From: CAZVFX01 sp964626565
GTDB lineage: Bacteria; Myxococcota_A; UBA9042; CAIXZC01
Assembly: GCA_964626565.1 (NCBI GenBank)
Contig: CAZVFX010000206.1
Span: forward strand, 1-8,223
DNA length: 8,223 nt
Direction: 5' to 3'
The notes below the pieces were generated by a model. The model was not told the origin of the DNA. It ran no database searches and saw only the letters and a list, made by a program, of their open reading frames with translations. Position numbers and translations under genes: made by a program. This document shows, in pieces, positions 1 through 5,765 of the stretch (its first letter is position 1; every line of letters begins with the position of its first letter).

Positions 1-8
1 TCAGGCAC

Positions 9-240
9 CGTTCGCTACCCCGACTGTTGACCGAACTCCGTTCTATGCATTTGGCACCTGTCCGCGTTGAGGCGAAGGAGGGGCTGCGTCTAACCACCTC
101 CGACTGCATTTGACTGCGCCAGTGCCCCGGCCACTGGAGGTATCGGCAGATCCGGCGACCAGCAGCCCCTCCTTCGCCTCGATGACTGTCGTGCCTGACA
201 ATGACGTCAGATCCTCGGTCAGCAGTTGGGGTAGCGAATG
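9..240 (+). repeat. Long imperfect inverted repeat, candidate structured RNA or small palindromic element
   Basis: Two outer arms (9-34 and 215-240) pair over 26 consecutive positions, 23 Watson-Crick and 3 G-U. Two inner arms on the same symmetry axis (65-87 and 162-184) pair over 23 positions, 21 Watson-Crick and 2 G-U; 69-87 matches 162-180 perfectly. The 30-base segments between them (35-64 and 185-214) are equally long and contain short extra helices (53-57 with 191-195, 48-51 with 200-203). The apical part can form 96-101 with 136-141. All five non-canonical positions are G-U on a plus-strand RNA and would be A-C on a minus-strand RNA, which favours plus-strand transcription. No protein with recognisable features is encoded here. 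It could be a non-coding RNA, a MITE-like element, or a remnant of one. The left border may lie outside the window, and no upstream promoter is visible. Confidence 0.6.
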
Positions 241-283
241 GGGCCGAGCATGGTATCGGGAAGGGGAAGACACACGATTCAGC

Positions 284-311
284 TTGAATTGAAACTTACT
301 AGCCCTATAAT
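284..311 (+). promoter_or_regulatory. Sigma70-type promoter for the tRNA-Pro/isomerase unit
   Basis: TTGAAT (284-289) and a perfect TATAAT (306-311) are separated by 16 bases. Transcription would start near 318, about ten bases before the first tRNA-like gene. The short leader contains a small hairpin, TCAGC-TTT-GCTGA (311-323), which overlaps the expected start point. No comparable promoter is seen before the second tRNA or the isomerase gene, so all three are probably transcribed together from here. Confidence 0.7.
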
Positions 312-325
312 CAGCTTTGCTGATG

Positions 326-383
326 TATCGGGGCGTGGCGCAGCCTGGTAGCGCACCAGTTTTGGGTACTGGAAGTCGCTGGT
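326..383 (+). repeat. 58-base direct repeat, copy 1 (copy 2 at 499-556)
   Basis: Bases 326-383 are identical to 499-556, covering three bases of leader and the whole tRNA-Pro 5' part down to T54 in the T loop. After the insertion in copy 1, bases 438-453 again match 557-572. Perfect identity over this length points to a recent tandem duplication, gene conversion, or an assembly artefact. Confidence 0.9.
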
Positions 384-455
384 GAAGTCGTCTTCGCCTC
401 CTTGATTCGCCCGGTTTTGTGAAGTTCGGTCGAATTGCAAATCCAGTCGCCCCCT
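329..455 (+). pseudogene. tRNA-Pro(UGG)-like gene interrupted in the T loop
   Basis: Bases 329-383 are identical to the 5' 55 bases of the intact tRNA-Pro(UGG) at 502-575: acceptor strand, D arm, anticodon arm with TGG at 363-365, variable bases, and the 5' strand of the T stem. The T loop is then broken after T54 by 54 extra bases (384-437, replacing T55), after which CAAAT, the T-stem 3' strand and the acceptor 3' strand resume (438-454). Six of seven acceptor pairs and the whole T stem remain. Position 72 is C instead of G and position 73 is T instead of A, so the G72/A73 determinants used by bacterial prolyl-tRNA synthetases are lost. It has the best promoter of the region. It is probably a pseudogene, but the retained folding and structured insert leave room for a tRNA-like RNA of other function. 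Confidence 0.75.
384..437 (+). other. 54-base structured insertion within a tRNA T loop
   Basis: The inserted bases can fold into two hairpins. The first is GGUGAAG-UCGU-CUUCGCC (381-398), which borrows the last three bases of the tRNA part. The second pairs 403-409 with 431-437 and, after one mismatch, 411-414 with 426-429; it closes exactly where the tRNA sequence resumes. It is far too small for a group I or group II intron and has no reading frame. An alternative origin is recombination with a degenerate tRNA-Pro copy, since 410-430 loosely resembles the anticodon-to-variable region of the neighbouring tRNA. Confidence 0.6.
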
Positions 456-482
456 CTAGCATGAAGGGTGTTGCGGCTAGAG
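454..482 (+). repeat. Short inverted repeat between the two tRNA-Pro copies
   Basis: CTCTAGC (454-460) is the exact reverse complement of GCTAGAG (476-482), with a 15-base loop. It begins at the last acceptor base of the interrupted copy and could be a spacer hairpin in the precursor transcript. No T-tract follows, so it is not a convincing terminator, and read-through into the second tRNA is expected. Confidence 0.45.
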
Positions 483-501
483 AGTTTGACTATTTGTTTA
501 T

Positions 502-575
502 CGGGGCGTGGCGCAGCCTGGTAGCGCACCAGTTTTGGGTACTGGAAGTCGCTGGTTCAAATCCAGTCGCCCCGA
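502..575 (+). tRNA. tRNA-Pro(UGG)
   Basis: This is a complete 74-base cloverleaf. The acceptor stem has seven pairs (502-508 with 568-574) including C1-G72, with discriminator A73 at 575. The D arm is at 511-527. The anticodon stem CCAGT/ACTGG encloses loop TTTGGGT, giving anticodon TGG at 536-538. The variable bases are AAGTC, and the T arm GCTGG-TTCAAAT-CCAGT has one G-U pair. C1-G72 and A73 are the usual bacterial proline features. The following bases are CTA, so CCA must be added enzymatically. The gene sits 47 bases after the interrupted copy and directly abuts the isomerase gene. It reads all CCN codons only if U34 is suitably modified, or together with other tRNA-Pro genes elsewhere. 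Confidence 0.96.
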
Positions 576-577
576 CT

Positions 578-1603
578 ATGGAAGATAGGAAACGAGACCA
601 CGTTAGGATCTGCCTGGAGGAAGAGGTGGAGTCCGGGGATGCGGGGCTTGGTGGGTATCGGCTGCGGGGGGAGTCGTTTCCGGAGTTAGCTTTAGAGGAT
701 GTTGAAACCTCCATTGAGTTCCTGGGCAGGAAGCTGTCGTTTCCGTTTCTGATCAGCCCCATGACTGGCGGGTTGGGGGAAGGGCGACAGCTCAACCACG
801 AGTTGGCCGGTGCTGCTCAATCCCGGCGCATCGGGTTTGCCCTTGGTTCCATGCGGCCGGCAGTGGAAGATGAGAAGTACTTCTCCGAATTCAACGTCCG
901 GGATGTTTGCCCAGATGTTGCGCTGCTGGGCAATATCTCAGCGTGGCAGCTACGGGACGACGAGTTTGCCGGTGCCTTGCTGAAACTGGCCGACAAGTTG
1001 CGATTGGATGGTCTTTACGTTCACGTCAACGCGTCACAGGAGCTTGTGCAGCCGGAAGGGGAGCGGGAGTTTGCCGGCGCCTTGGATGCAGTGTGCCGAC
1101 TGGCGGCCTGGTCGCCCGTTCCCGTCTTGCTGAAGGAGGTGGGCGCAGGGCTTTCCACCTCTCACCTGGAACGTTTGCTGGATGCGGGGATAGCGGGAAT
1201 CGACGCGGCGGGCCGAGGCGGCACGAGCTTTGAGAAGGTGGAGGCGCTGCGACAGAGGGATACGGCATCCAGGCGCCTTGGCGAGGAGCTGGCGGACTGG
1301 GGAATCCCCACGGTCGACGCGATCGCCAACTTGCGCGCCCGGCTCGACGCCCGCCCCGACAGCGACGCCCCGTCCCCGATTCTCATCGGCTCCGGCGGCG
1401 TGCGCACCGCTCGGGATGCCGCGGTGGCGCTGGCCTTGGGCGCCGATCTCGTCGCCGCAGCCTCGCCGGTGCTGAAAGCTGCGGATAAGGGCAGGCAGGA
1501 GCTTCTGGAGTACCTCGACTACCTTCATGAAGGGCTGAGAGCATACATGCTGCTTACGGGCAGTCGGACTCTTTCCCAGTTGAAAGGAAAAGCAAGGCCG
1601 TAG
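578..1603 (+). CDS. fni: Isopentenyl-diphosphate delta-isomerase, type II (FMN-dependent)
   Basis: The 341-residue cytoplasmic enzyme interconverts isopentenyl and dimethylallyl diphosphate using reduced FMN. It is the isoprenoid isomerase usually paired with the mevalonate pathway. Family signatures are visible: N-terminal RKRDH (4-8, diphosphate binding), MTGG (62-65), the active-site HVNASQELVQPEGE (149-162) with His149, Asn151, Gln154 and Glu155, Lys186 in LLKEVG, GRGGTS (212-217) and GSGGVR (271-276), the last two in the FMN phosphate part of the TIM barrel. The length is typical. The start at 578 is chosen because RKRDH is conserved at the extreme N terminus, although no Shine-Dalgarno precedes it: the upstream bases are the tRNA-Pro 3' end, only two bases away. 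A GTG at 626 with GGAGG five bases before it would drop the conserved motif. Translation probably relies on a processed, nearly leaderless mRNA or on read-through transcript. Confidence 0.93.
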   Translation: MEDRKRDHVRICLEEEVESGDAGLGGYRLRGESFPELALEDVETSIEFLGRKLSFPFLISPMTGGLGEGRQLNHELAGAAQSRRIGFALGSMRPAVEDEKYFSEFNVRDVCPDVALLGNISAWQLRDDEFAGALLKLADKLRLDGLYVHVNASQELVQPEGEREFAGALDAVCRLAAWSPVPVLLKEVGAGLSTSHLERLLDAGIAGIDAAGRGGTSFEKVEALRQRDTASRRLGEELADWGIPTVDAIANLRARLDARPDSDAPSPILIGSGGVRTARDAAVALALGADLVAAASPVLKAADKGRQELLEYLDYLHEGLRAYMLLTGSRTLSQLKGKARP

Positions 1604-1714
1604 CGACGAAAGCATCCGGACATGAGCGGGGTCCTTCACTCACTCCAGGAAAGTGGGGCCAAGTGCGAAAATGGGTGCGTCGTTGCGTTCAGGATGACAG
1701 AACGGAATGGTGTG

Positions 1715-1733
1715 AATTGAAAATTGAAAATTG
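1715..1733 (+). repeat. Short tandem AATTGAA repeat between convergent genes
   Basis: The heptamer AATTGAA occurs 2.7 times in a row, in the 144-base space between the isomerase stop and the stop of the cysteine-rich gene. The surrounding stretch shows no clear terminator hairpin. Around 1688-1700 it has a phrase (GTTCAGGATGACAG) of a kind I associate with dispersed intergenic repeats, but I cannot confirm copies elsewhere. Confidence 0.5.
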
Positions 1734-1747
1734 CTACTCGCCGTTCC

Positions 1748-2584
1748 CTATTCGTCGCAATAGCCGGCGTTCTGGTACTGATACAACTTCGGGCAGTTGG
1801 TGAAGGTGTCCTCGCACTCGGGGTCGCCGCCCTGCATGTTGCACAACTGCATGCACTCCTTGTTGGCGATGCAATCGAGGCCTTTGTGGCATTCGGTGGA
1901 TGAGTCGCAGGGGTCGCCCTTCTCACCGGTCCCTTCCTTCATGCAAACAGGCTGGTTGATGGGGCTGGAAGAGAAATAGCAAGCCTCTCCCTTTATGGTG
2001 CAATTCTGGGTCAGCAGATTGCAGTCTTCGTACTCCACGGTGGACAGGCTGCACACCTTCCACGGCTCGCCGTCCAGCGGCATGCACTGCTGTCCGTATC
2101 CGCAGGCGCCGGCGCCCAGGCAGTACTGGTAGCAATGCTGACCGGGTGTGCCTTCCAGCGCCATGCAGACGCCGTCAGCGCAGTTGCCCTGCATTGCGCA
2201 TTCTTCGCCGATCTGTTTCTCCCCTGCCACCATGCATACCGGCTTGTTATCAGCACCGAAGATGCAGTTCATCCCGGCCTCGCAGTGCTGGTCCGTGTAG
2301 GGGTCGCAGTCCGGGTTCGCATAGTCGGAGCAATCCGCCGTATTCGCCCAGGTTGCGTCGAAGGCAAAGGTATCGGTGCAGCAAGAAACTGCGGGAGTCA
2401 GTTCGTATACCAGCGATACAGTGTTGTCCGACTGCAGCGCTCCGTACAGCTTGTCGGTTCCCTTAATCCCCTCGATCACGAAGACGCCGCCCGCAAGGGT
2501 AGTGTAGTAGCCCTTGTCGAAGGCGACGTTGCAGGTGGTCTTGGAGAACTCGTTCTTGACCTTGCAGCCGGTTTCGCCGATGCA
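1748..2584 (-). CDS. Cysteine-rich probably secreted protein, C-terminal part
   Basis: The 278 visible residues run from the assembly gap to a TAG stop; the N terminus is missing. The fragment contains 30 cysteines, about one residue in nine. Its C-terminal two thirds repeat a loose module of the type G-x2-C-x(4-5)-C-x2-G-x-C, with PVCM-x-G phrases ending some units (NKPVCM, NQPVCM). This resembles the disulphide-rich, EGF- or Dickkopf-like modules of exported proteins in Myxococcota-type bacteria. The part next to the gap is less cysteine-dense and beta-like (GVFVIEGIKG). Such density implies oxidation outside the cytoplasm, hence a secreted or surface lipoprotein location, though the signal peptide would lie in or beyond the gap. 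It is read in the same direction as the TPR and coiled-coil genes upstream. I cannot assign a function. It is very unlikely to be the same polypeptide as the TPR protein. Confidence 0.75.
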   Translation of the reverse strand, partial: CIGETGCKVKNEFSKTTCNVAFDKGYYTTLAGGVFVIEGIKGTDKLYGALQSDNTVSLVYELTPAVSCCTDTFAFDATWANTADCSDYANPDCDPYTDQHCEAGMNCIFGADNKPVCMVAGEKQIGEECAMQGNCADGVCMALEGTPGQHCYQYCLGAGACGYGQQCMPLDGEPWKVCSLSTVEYEDCNLLTQNCTIKGEACYFSSSPINQPVCMKEGTGEKGDPCDSSTECHKGLDCIANKECMQLCNMQGGDPECEDTFTNCPKLYQYQNAGYCDE

Positions 2585-2684
2585 NNNNNNNNNNNNNNNN
2601 NNNNNNNNNNNNNNNNNNNNNNNNNNNNNNNNNNNNNNNNNNNNNNNNNNNNNNNNNNNNNNNNNNNNNNNNNNNNNNNNNNNN
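2585..2684. other. Assembly gap (100 N)
   Basis: This is a run of exactly 100 N, the conventional placeholder for a gap of unknown size. The flanks share no sequence, so real bases are missing here: at least the 3' end of the TPR gene and the 5' end of the cysteine-rich gene, possibly whole genes. Reading frame across it has no meaning. Confidence 0.97.
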
Positions 2685-4621
2685 CCTTCCGGGGTGATCT
2701 GGGTGTTGCCCGCGTCCAGCATCGCCTTCATGCGCCGCTGCAGTCCGGCCCAGTCCTTGGCCCGTGCCGACATGTCGTAAATCATGTCTCCGGCCCAGCC
2801 CAAGTACGGGCTCTTGGGGTTGAGAGCGACCAGTGCGTCGATGTCTTTCAGCCCTTCGGGCTGGTGGCCATACACGTAATTTATAAGGGCCGCAGTGTAG
2901 AGGATTTCGGCCTCCATTTCGACGGCGGCCAGCGGCTTGAGGTCGGGCTTCTGGCCCTGCCGGTCAGCCAGTGCAAGGTACTTTTCCCTGTCCGTCATAT
3001 ACCCGGCTTCGTTTTTCTTCAGCGTCTGAGTCCTGAGCTTTTGCGGCAGCTTGTAGTCGTCGGGATAGGCCAGGCCGAGGACGTTTTCCGCCACCCAGAT
3101 GACCCGCCCTTCCGACGCACTTCTAAACAGTCCCTGGCGAGCCAGAAGGATGCCTGCGTAAGCCTGCTCGGTTCGTTTGCCCGCGCCCTTTTCCAGGGTC
3201 TGCTCCAGCCTGCGAATAGCCATGAGGAACGAGTCGTCCCCTTTGTTGAAGTAGAGTCCTTCCGCCAGGTAGAATTCTCCCAGTGACAGCTCCCACTTGA
3301 CCAGCAGGTCTTTGGCGGCTGCGGTCGCGTCCGCGTTTGCCTTGTTGTGCGCGGCCCAAGGGCCGTCCGGCCGGAAAAAGAAGCGCAGCCCTCGCACCTG
3401 CTTCTCGGTCTCTTCAAACGGGAAGTTGAAGCGGTAGATGTTGAGAATTGCGTTCCAGTACTCCACTGCCCTCGGCGCGTTCTGATCCAGCGTGATGAAG
3501 TAGTTGTTGATGGCCACCGAATCATCGTAGAAGCCGTTGTCTGCCAGCTTCTGCGCAACCGAGTGCAAAGTCTCGTGAGTGGCCTCCTCGCCAATCTCTT
3601 CTTTCAGGAAATCCCTGGCCGAGGTCCAACCCAGGCCCGCCTCCGAAATGGTGATTACGTAGTCCTTCAGCGTCATATGCCGCAGAGTGTTGTCTTCCTT
3701 GCCTTCCTCCCGCAATGACTGGATCACCTCTTCGAAATTAGCCAGTGCCTTGTCGTACTGCTGGTAGTTGTAGTAGACCCAGCCCTGCTTGTAGAGAGCA
3801 TACAGATACATGGGGGCTTCTTTGTGCTGCTCCACCAGCTTCTTGTAATATTTGAGCGCCTCGAACAAGTTGTTCTGCTGGAAGTAGTACTCGGCGGCCA
3901 ACAAGAATGCTTTGGGGAGGAACTGGCTCTCGGGGAACAGTTTCTCGAGCTTGTTGAGGTACTTGACGCTCTTCTCCACCAGGTCGCCGTCGTTCAATGA
4001 CCTGCCGGTTTCGACACCGTTACGACCGAGGTAGAAGAGCACTTCCTCCACCCGGTAATACTTCGGGTGCTCCATGAGGATCGTCTCGTACAGCGGCAAT
4101 GACGCCGAGTAGTCTTTCTTCGGCGCCTCGGGCAGTTTGTCCAGTTTGCCCGCCTTGAACCGCTCGTAGTCCTTGCGGTATTCCCTGGCCTGGAGCGCGA
4201 TCTTGTACTTGGTGTTTTCAGTCATGAACTCGGCGATACGATAGTAGATGTCCGCGATGTTCGGATAGTTGGGCGTGGTGTCCACCAGGTTCTTCATCTT
4301 GGCGATGCTGTCTTCCCGGATCTTCACGATCTTGCCATAGTTCTCGATTTCGATGTCCGACATGTTTTCCATCTCGAACTCGGTCGCGGTGTATGGTCTG
4401 TGCCCCTTGTTCTTCTTCGGCGGCACTTCCGTAGGTGTTTCGCTCTTTTCCTCGGCTGCCGGCTCCGCGGTCTCGGGCTGGGCTGCCTCGGGCTGGGCCG
4501 CCTCGGGTTGGGCTGCCTCAGGCTTGGCGTCGGGCTTGGGCTCGGCTTTCTTCTCCTGGGCTGCGAGGCCCAGCGGAAGAGCCAGCAGCAGACCTATTGC
4601 AAGCAGGTGTACGAGTCTCAT
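2685..4621 (-). CDS. Exported TPR-like repeat protein, 3' end missing
   Basis: 645 residues are visible before the gap. A signal peptide is clear: MRLVHLLAIGLLLALPLGLAA followed by charged residues, with likely cleavage near 20-22. A proline/glutamate/alanine-rich linker (22-70) holds three tandem EAAQP units. From about 85 onwards the chain is alpha-helical with TPR-like pairs, for example IADIYYRIAEFM (122-133), LPKAFLLAAEYYFQQNNLFEALKYYKKL (235-262) and YALYKQGWVYYNYQQYDKALANFEEVI (274-300). More divergent helices run to the gap. TPR solenoids are protein-binding scaffolds, and this one should act in the periplasm or at the outer membrane. GGAGG four bases before the ATG and the ATGA overlap with the upstream coiled-coil gene fix the start and indicate coupled translation. 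It is reminiscent of large periplasmic TPR proteins of deltaproteobacterial motility or envelope complexes, but I cannot name an orthologue. Confidence 0.8.
4472..4527 (-). repeat. 15-base tandem repeat coding EAAQP
   Basis: Three complete 15-base units and a partial fourth (4472-4486, 4487-4501, 4502-4516, 4517-4527) lie in the linker of the TPR gene. They differ by one or two bases each and encode EAAQP units (residues 35-49), followed by the related ETAEP. The unit length keeps frame, so copy number may vary between strains and change only linker length. Confidence 0.8.
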
Positions 4622-4630
4622 GATTCCTCC
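4618..4630 (-). promoter_or_regulatory. ATGA stop/start overlap with Shine-Dalgarno for the TPR gene
   Basis: On the minus strand the sequence reads GGAGG (4630-4626), AATC, then ATGA (4621-4618). TGA ends the coiled-coil gene and ATG starts the TPR gene. This four-base overlap is the classic arrangement for translational coupling and supports a common operon. Confidence 0.8.
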
Positions 4631-5672
4631 GTTTTCACGGGTTCCCCCTCCGTGACCGTCGGGGCTTGGTTATCTTCCGTTGCGGNNNNNNNNNNNNNNN
4701 NNNNNNNNNNNNNNNNNNNNNNNNNNNNNNNNNNNNNNNNNNNNNNNNNNNNNNNNNNNNNNNNNNNNNNNNNNNNNNNNNNNNNGTCGGGGCTTGGTTA
4801 TCTTCCGTTGCGGCGTTGGGCTCGACTTCGTCAAGGAGTTCGCTAACCGTTTCCGGTTCGGGTTCCTCGTCGCTCACAATCGGCGCCGGCTGGTCTTCCG
4901 TTGCGGGCTCGCCTTCCGGAACCTGGCGCCGGGCCTTCTGGGTGTCACGGCGGGGTTTGCCCGTCTTCAGCATGTAAAGTTCGTCCTGGGCAAGGTCCAG
5001 TTGCATCATCGTAACCAGGTAGGCCCGACGGTTGTGCTCCTGCTTGCGCCTGAGCACTTTCAACTCGGTCTCCCTGGCCTTCAGCGATTTCTGCAATTCC
5101 CGCACCCGCTTCTGCAATCCTTCGTCGGGCGGTGCTTCCACATCGCGGGGGGGCTGCTCCCGAGGGGGCGGCGGGGGAGCCTTTTCTGCAGGGGCTTTTT
5201 GAGCTGCGGCACGAGCCGTCTCCAACTCCCGCTCAAGCCCGGTGCAGCGCTCCTTGTGGTCGCGCACCTCTCCGGCCAGAGTAGCGTTCTTCTGACGGAC
5301 ATCGAGGAGCTCTGCCTGCACCTCCTTGAGGGCCGCCTCCTTGGAGTCGGCGTCGGCAGTGAGAGTCTGCTCCCGGTCCAGGAATTCCCTTCCCGCCCTG
5401 GTTACCTTCTTGGTCTCGTCCTCGTAGCGGCGGTTCCGAATCTTCAGCTCATCGATCTCTTTCTTGTTGCTGTCGAGCTGGCGACTGAACTTGTCGATCT
5501 TCTTCTTCTGCTCGTCGAAACGAACCTCGAAGCGCTCGATCTTCGCCTTCGCTTTACCATACTTTTTTTCAAGCTCTTCCAATTCCCGCTTGCCCTTGAA
5601 GAATGGGGCGTACAAGCCGATCATCCCGACAGCAAGGGGAGGAAGGGCGGCGAGCAGCAGCACTACATCCAT
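4618..5672 (-). CDS. Membrane-anchored coiled-coil protein, interrupted by an assembly gap
   Basis: An N-terminal hydrophobic segment (about residues 3-24) anchors the protein in the inner membrane. It is followed by a long charged coiled coil (about 27-158), a proline-rich hinge (160-182), a second helical stretch (184-237) and an acidic, proline-rich tail with two ATEDxxAP phrases. Before the gap 295 residues are visible. After the gap the correct frame continues as TVTEGEPVKTEES and stops at the TGA overlapping the TPR start. Dropping the N run and one copy of the 28-base flanking repeat gives 308 residues in frame. The start is supported by GAGG seven bases upstream. Anchored coiled-coil proteins of this type often act as spacers or scaffolds. 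With the coupled TPR gene it suggests a two-protein envelope assembly, but no specific function is recognisable. Confidence 0.75.
4658..4813. repeat. 28-base perfect direct repeat bracketing the second gap
   Basis: Bases 4658-4685 immediately left of the N run are identical to 4786-4813 immediately right of it. Both copies encode ATEDNQAP in the same frame on the minus strand. This is what two contigs look like when their overlapping ends were scaffolded but not merged. A true tandem repeat that stopped the assembler is the alternative, because a diverged ATEDQPAP copy lies nearby (about 4891-4916). Confidence 0.9.
4686..4785. other. Assembly gap (100 N), probably of zero or negative true length
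   Basis: This is a run of exactly 100 N inside the tail of the coiled-coil gene. The identical flanks suggest the contigs overlap and little or nothing is missing. Reading through it at face value shifts the frame and gives a false C terminus (PQRKITKPRRSRRGNP). Confidence 0.95.
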
Positions 5673-5703
5673 GACTTGACCTCACTACTATGAACGTCTT
5701 CAT

Positions 5704-5718
5704 TAAGACGCTGTCTTA
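5704..5718. promoter_or_regulatory. Perfect inverted repeat TAAGAC-GCT-GTCTTA, possible operator
   Basis: Six-base arms with a three-base centre lie exactly over the expected transcription start of the minus-strand promoter and overlap four bases of its -10 element. The position suits a repressor site. A small RNA hairpin at the 5' end of the transcript is equally possible. No regulator is visible in the window. Confidence 0.4.
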
Positions 5719-5743
5719 TAGCAGAAAGGGGAGACTGACTCAA
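5715..5743 (-). promoter_or_regulatory. Sigma70-like promoter for the coiled-coil/TPR cluster
   Basis: On the minus strand TTGAGT (5743-5738) and TATAAG (5720-5715) are 17 bases apart. Initiation would fall near 5708, leaving a leader of about 36 bases before the ATG at 5672. Confidence 0.55.
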
Positions 5744-5763
5744 ATGCTTTTTTATGCTATAGC
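5735..5763 (+). promoter_or_regulatory. Candidate extended -10 promoter for the NFACT/PP2C pair
   Basis: CTGACT (5735-5740), a 17-base spacer and TATAGC (5758-5763) preceded by TGC give a plausible extended -10 promoter. Its -35 overlaps the -35 of the minus-strand promoter, so the two would compete or be co-regulated. The consensus match is only moderate. Confidence 0.4.
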
Positions 5764-5765
5764 AT
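5754..5765. promoter_or_regulatory. Perfect 12-base palindrome ATGCTATAGCAT
   Basis: The palindrome covers the candidate plus-strand -10 element. A nested repeat, AATGCT with AGCATT, flanks a T-run just before it. It could be an operator for the NFACT promoter, or simply an AT-rich promoter core. Confidence 0.4.

Noticed and set aside
88..94. GTCTAAC resembling the RYYYAAC core of an integron attC site
   Set aside because: No matching GTTRRRY core is found at the right distance (GTTGGGG at 225 fails), and there is no cassette gene or integrase. The symmetry axis of the hairpin does not fit an attC fold either.
110..292. Plus-strand reading frame starting with TTG over the hairpin region
   Set aside because: It has no ribosome-binding site at a usable distance (AAGGAGG at 75-81 is 28 bases away) and low-complexity composition, and it overlaps the inverted repeat. 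No protein features are visible.
381..398. GC-rich hairpin as an intrinsic terminator after the first tRNA-like 5' part
   Set aside because: No run of T follows the stem. The next bases are TCCTTGATTCG.
486..508. TTGACT as a possible -35 element for the second tRNA
   Set aside because: The -10 position would fall inside the tRNA, and no TATAAT-like hexamer is present.
419..577. In-frame upstream extension of the isomerase reading frame to 419
   Set aside because: It reads through the tRNA-Pro gene and produces the familiar false peptide (EVAGSNPVAP) of translated tRNA. Family proteins begin at about the RKRDH motif.
1604..1747. Bidirectional terminator between the convergent isomerase and cysteine-rich genes
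   Set aside because: Only a six-base complement (1700-1705 with 1741-1746) with a 35-base loop is visible, without T-tracts. This is too weak to annotate.
2135..3286. 383-codon plus-strand reading frame
   Set aside because: It runs through the N gap, is antisense to two supported genes, and has no ribosome-binding site or domain.
4400..5693. Several plus-strand leucine- and glycine-rich frames opposite the coiled-coil and TPR genes
   Set aside because: They are antisense shadows of Glu/Lys- and Ala/Glu-rich codons; the longest crosses the second N run.
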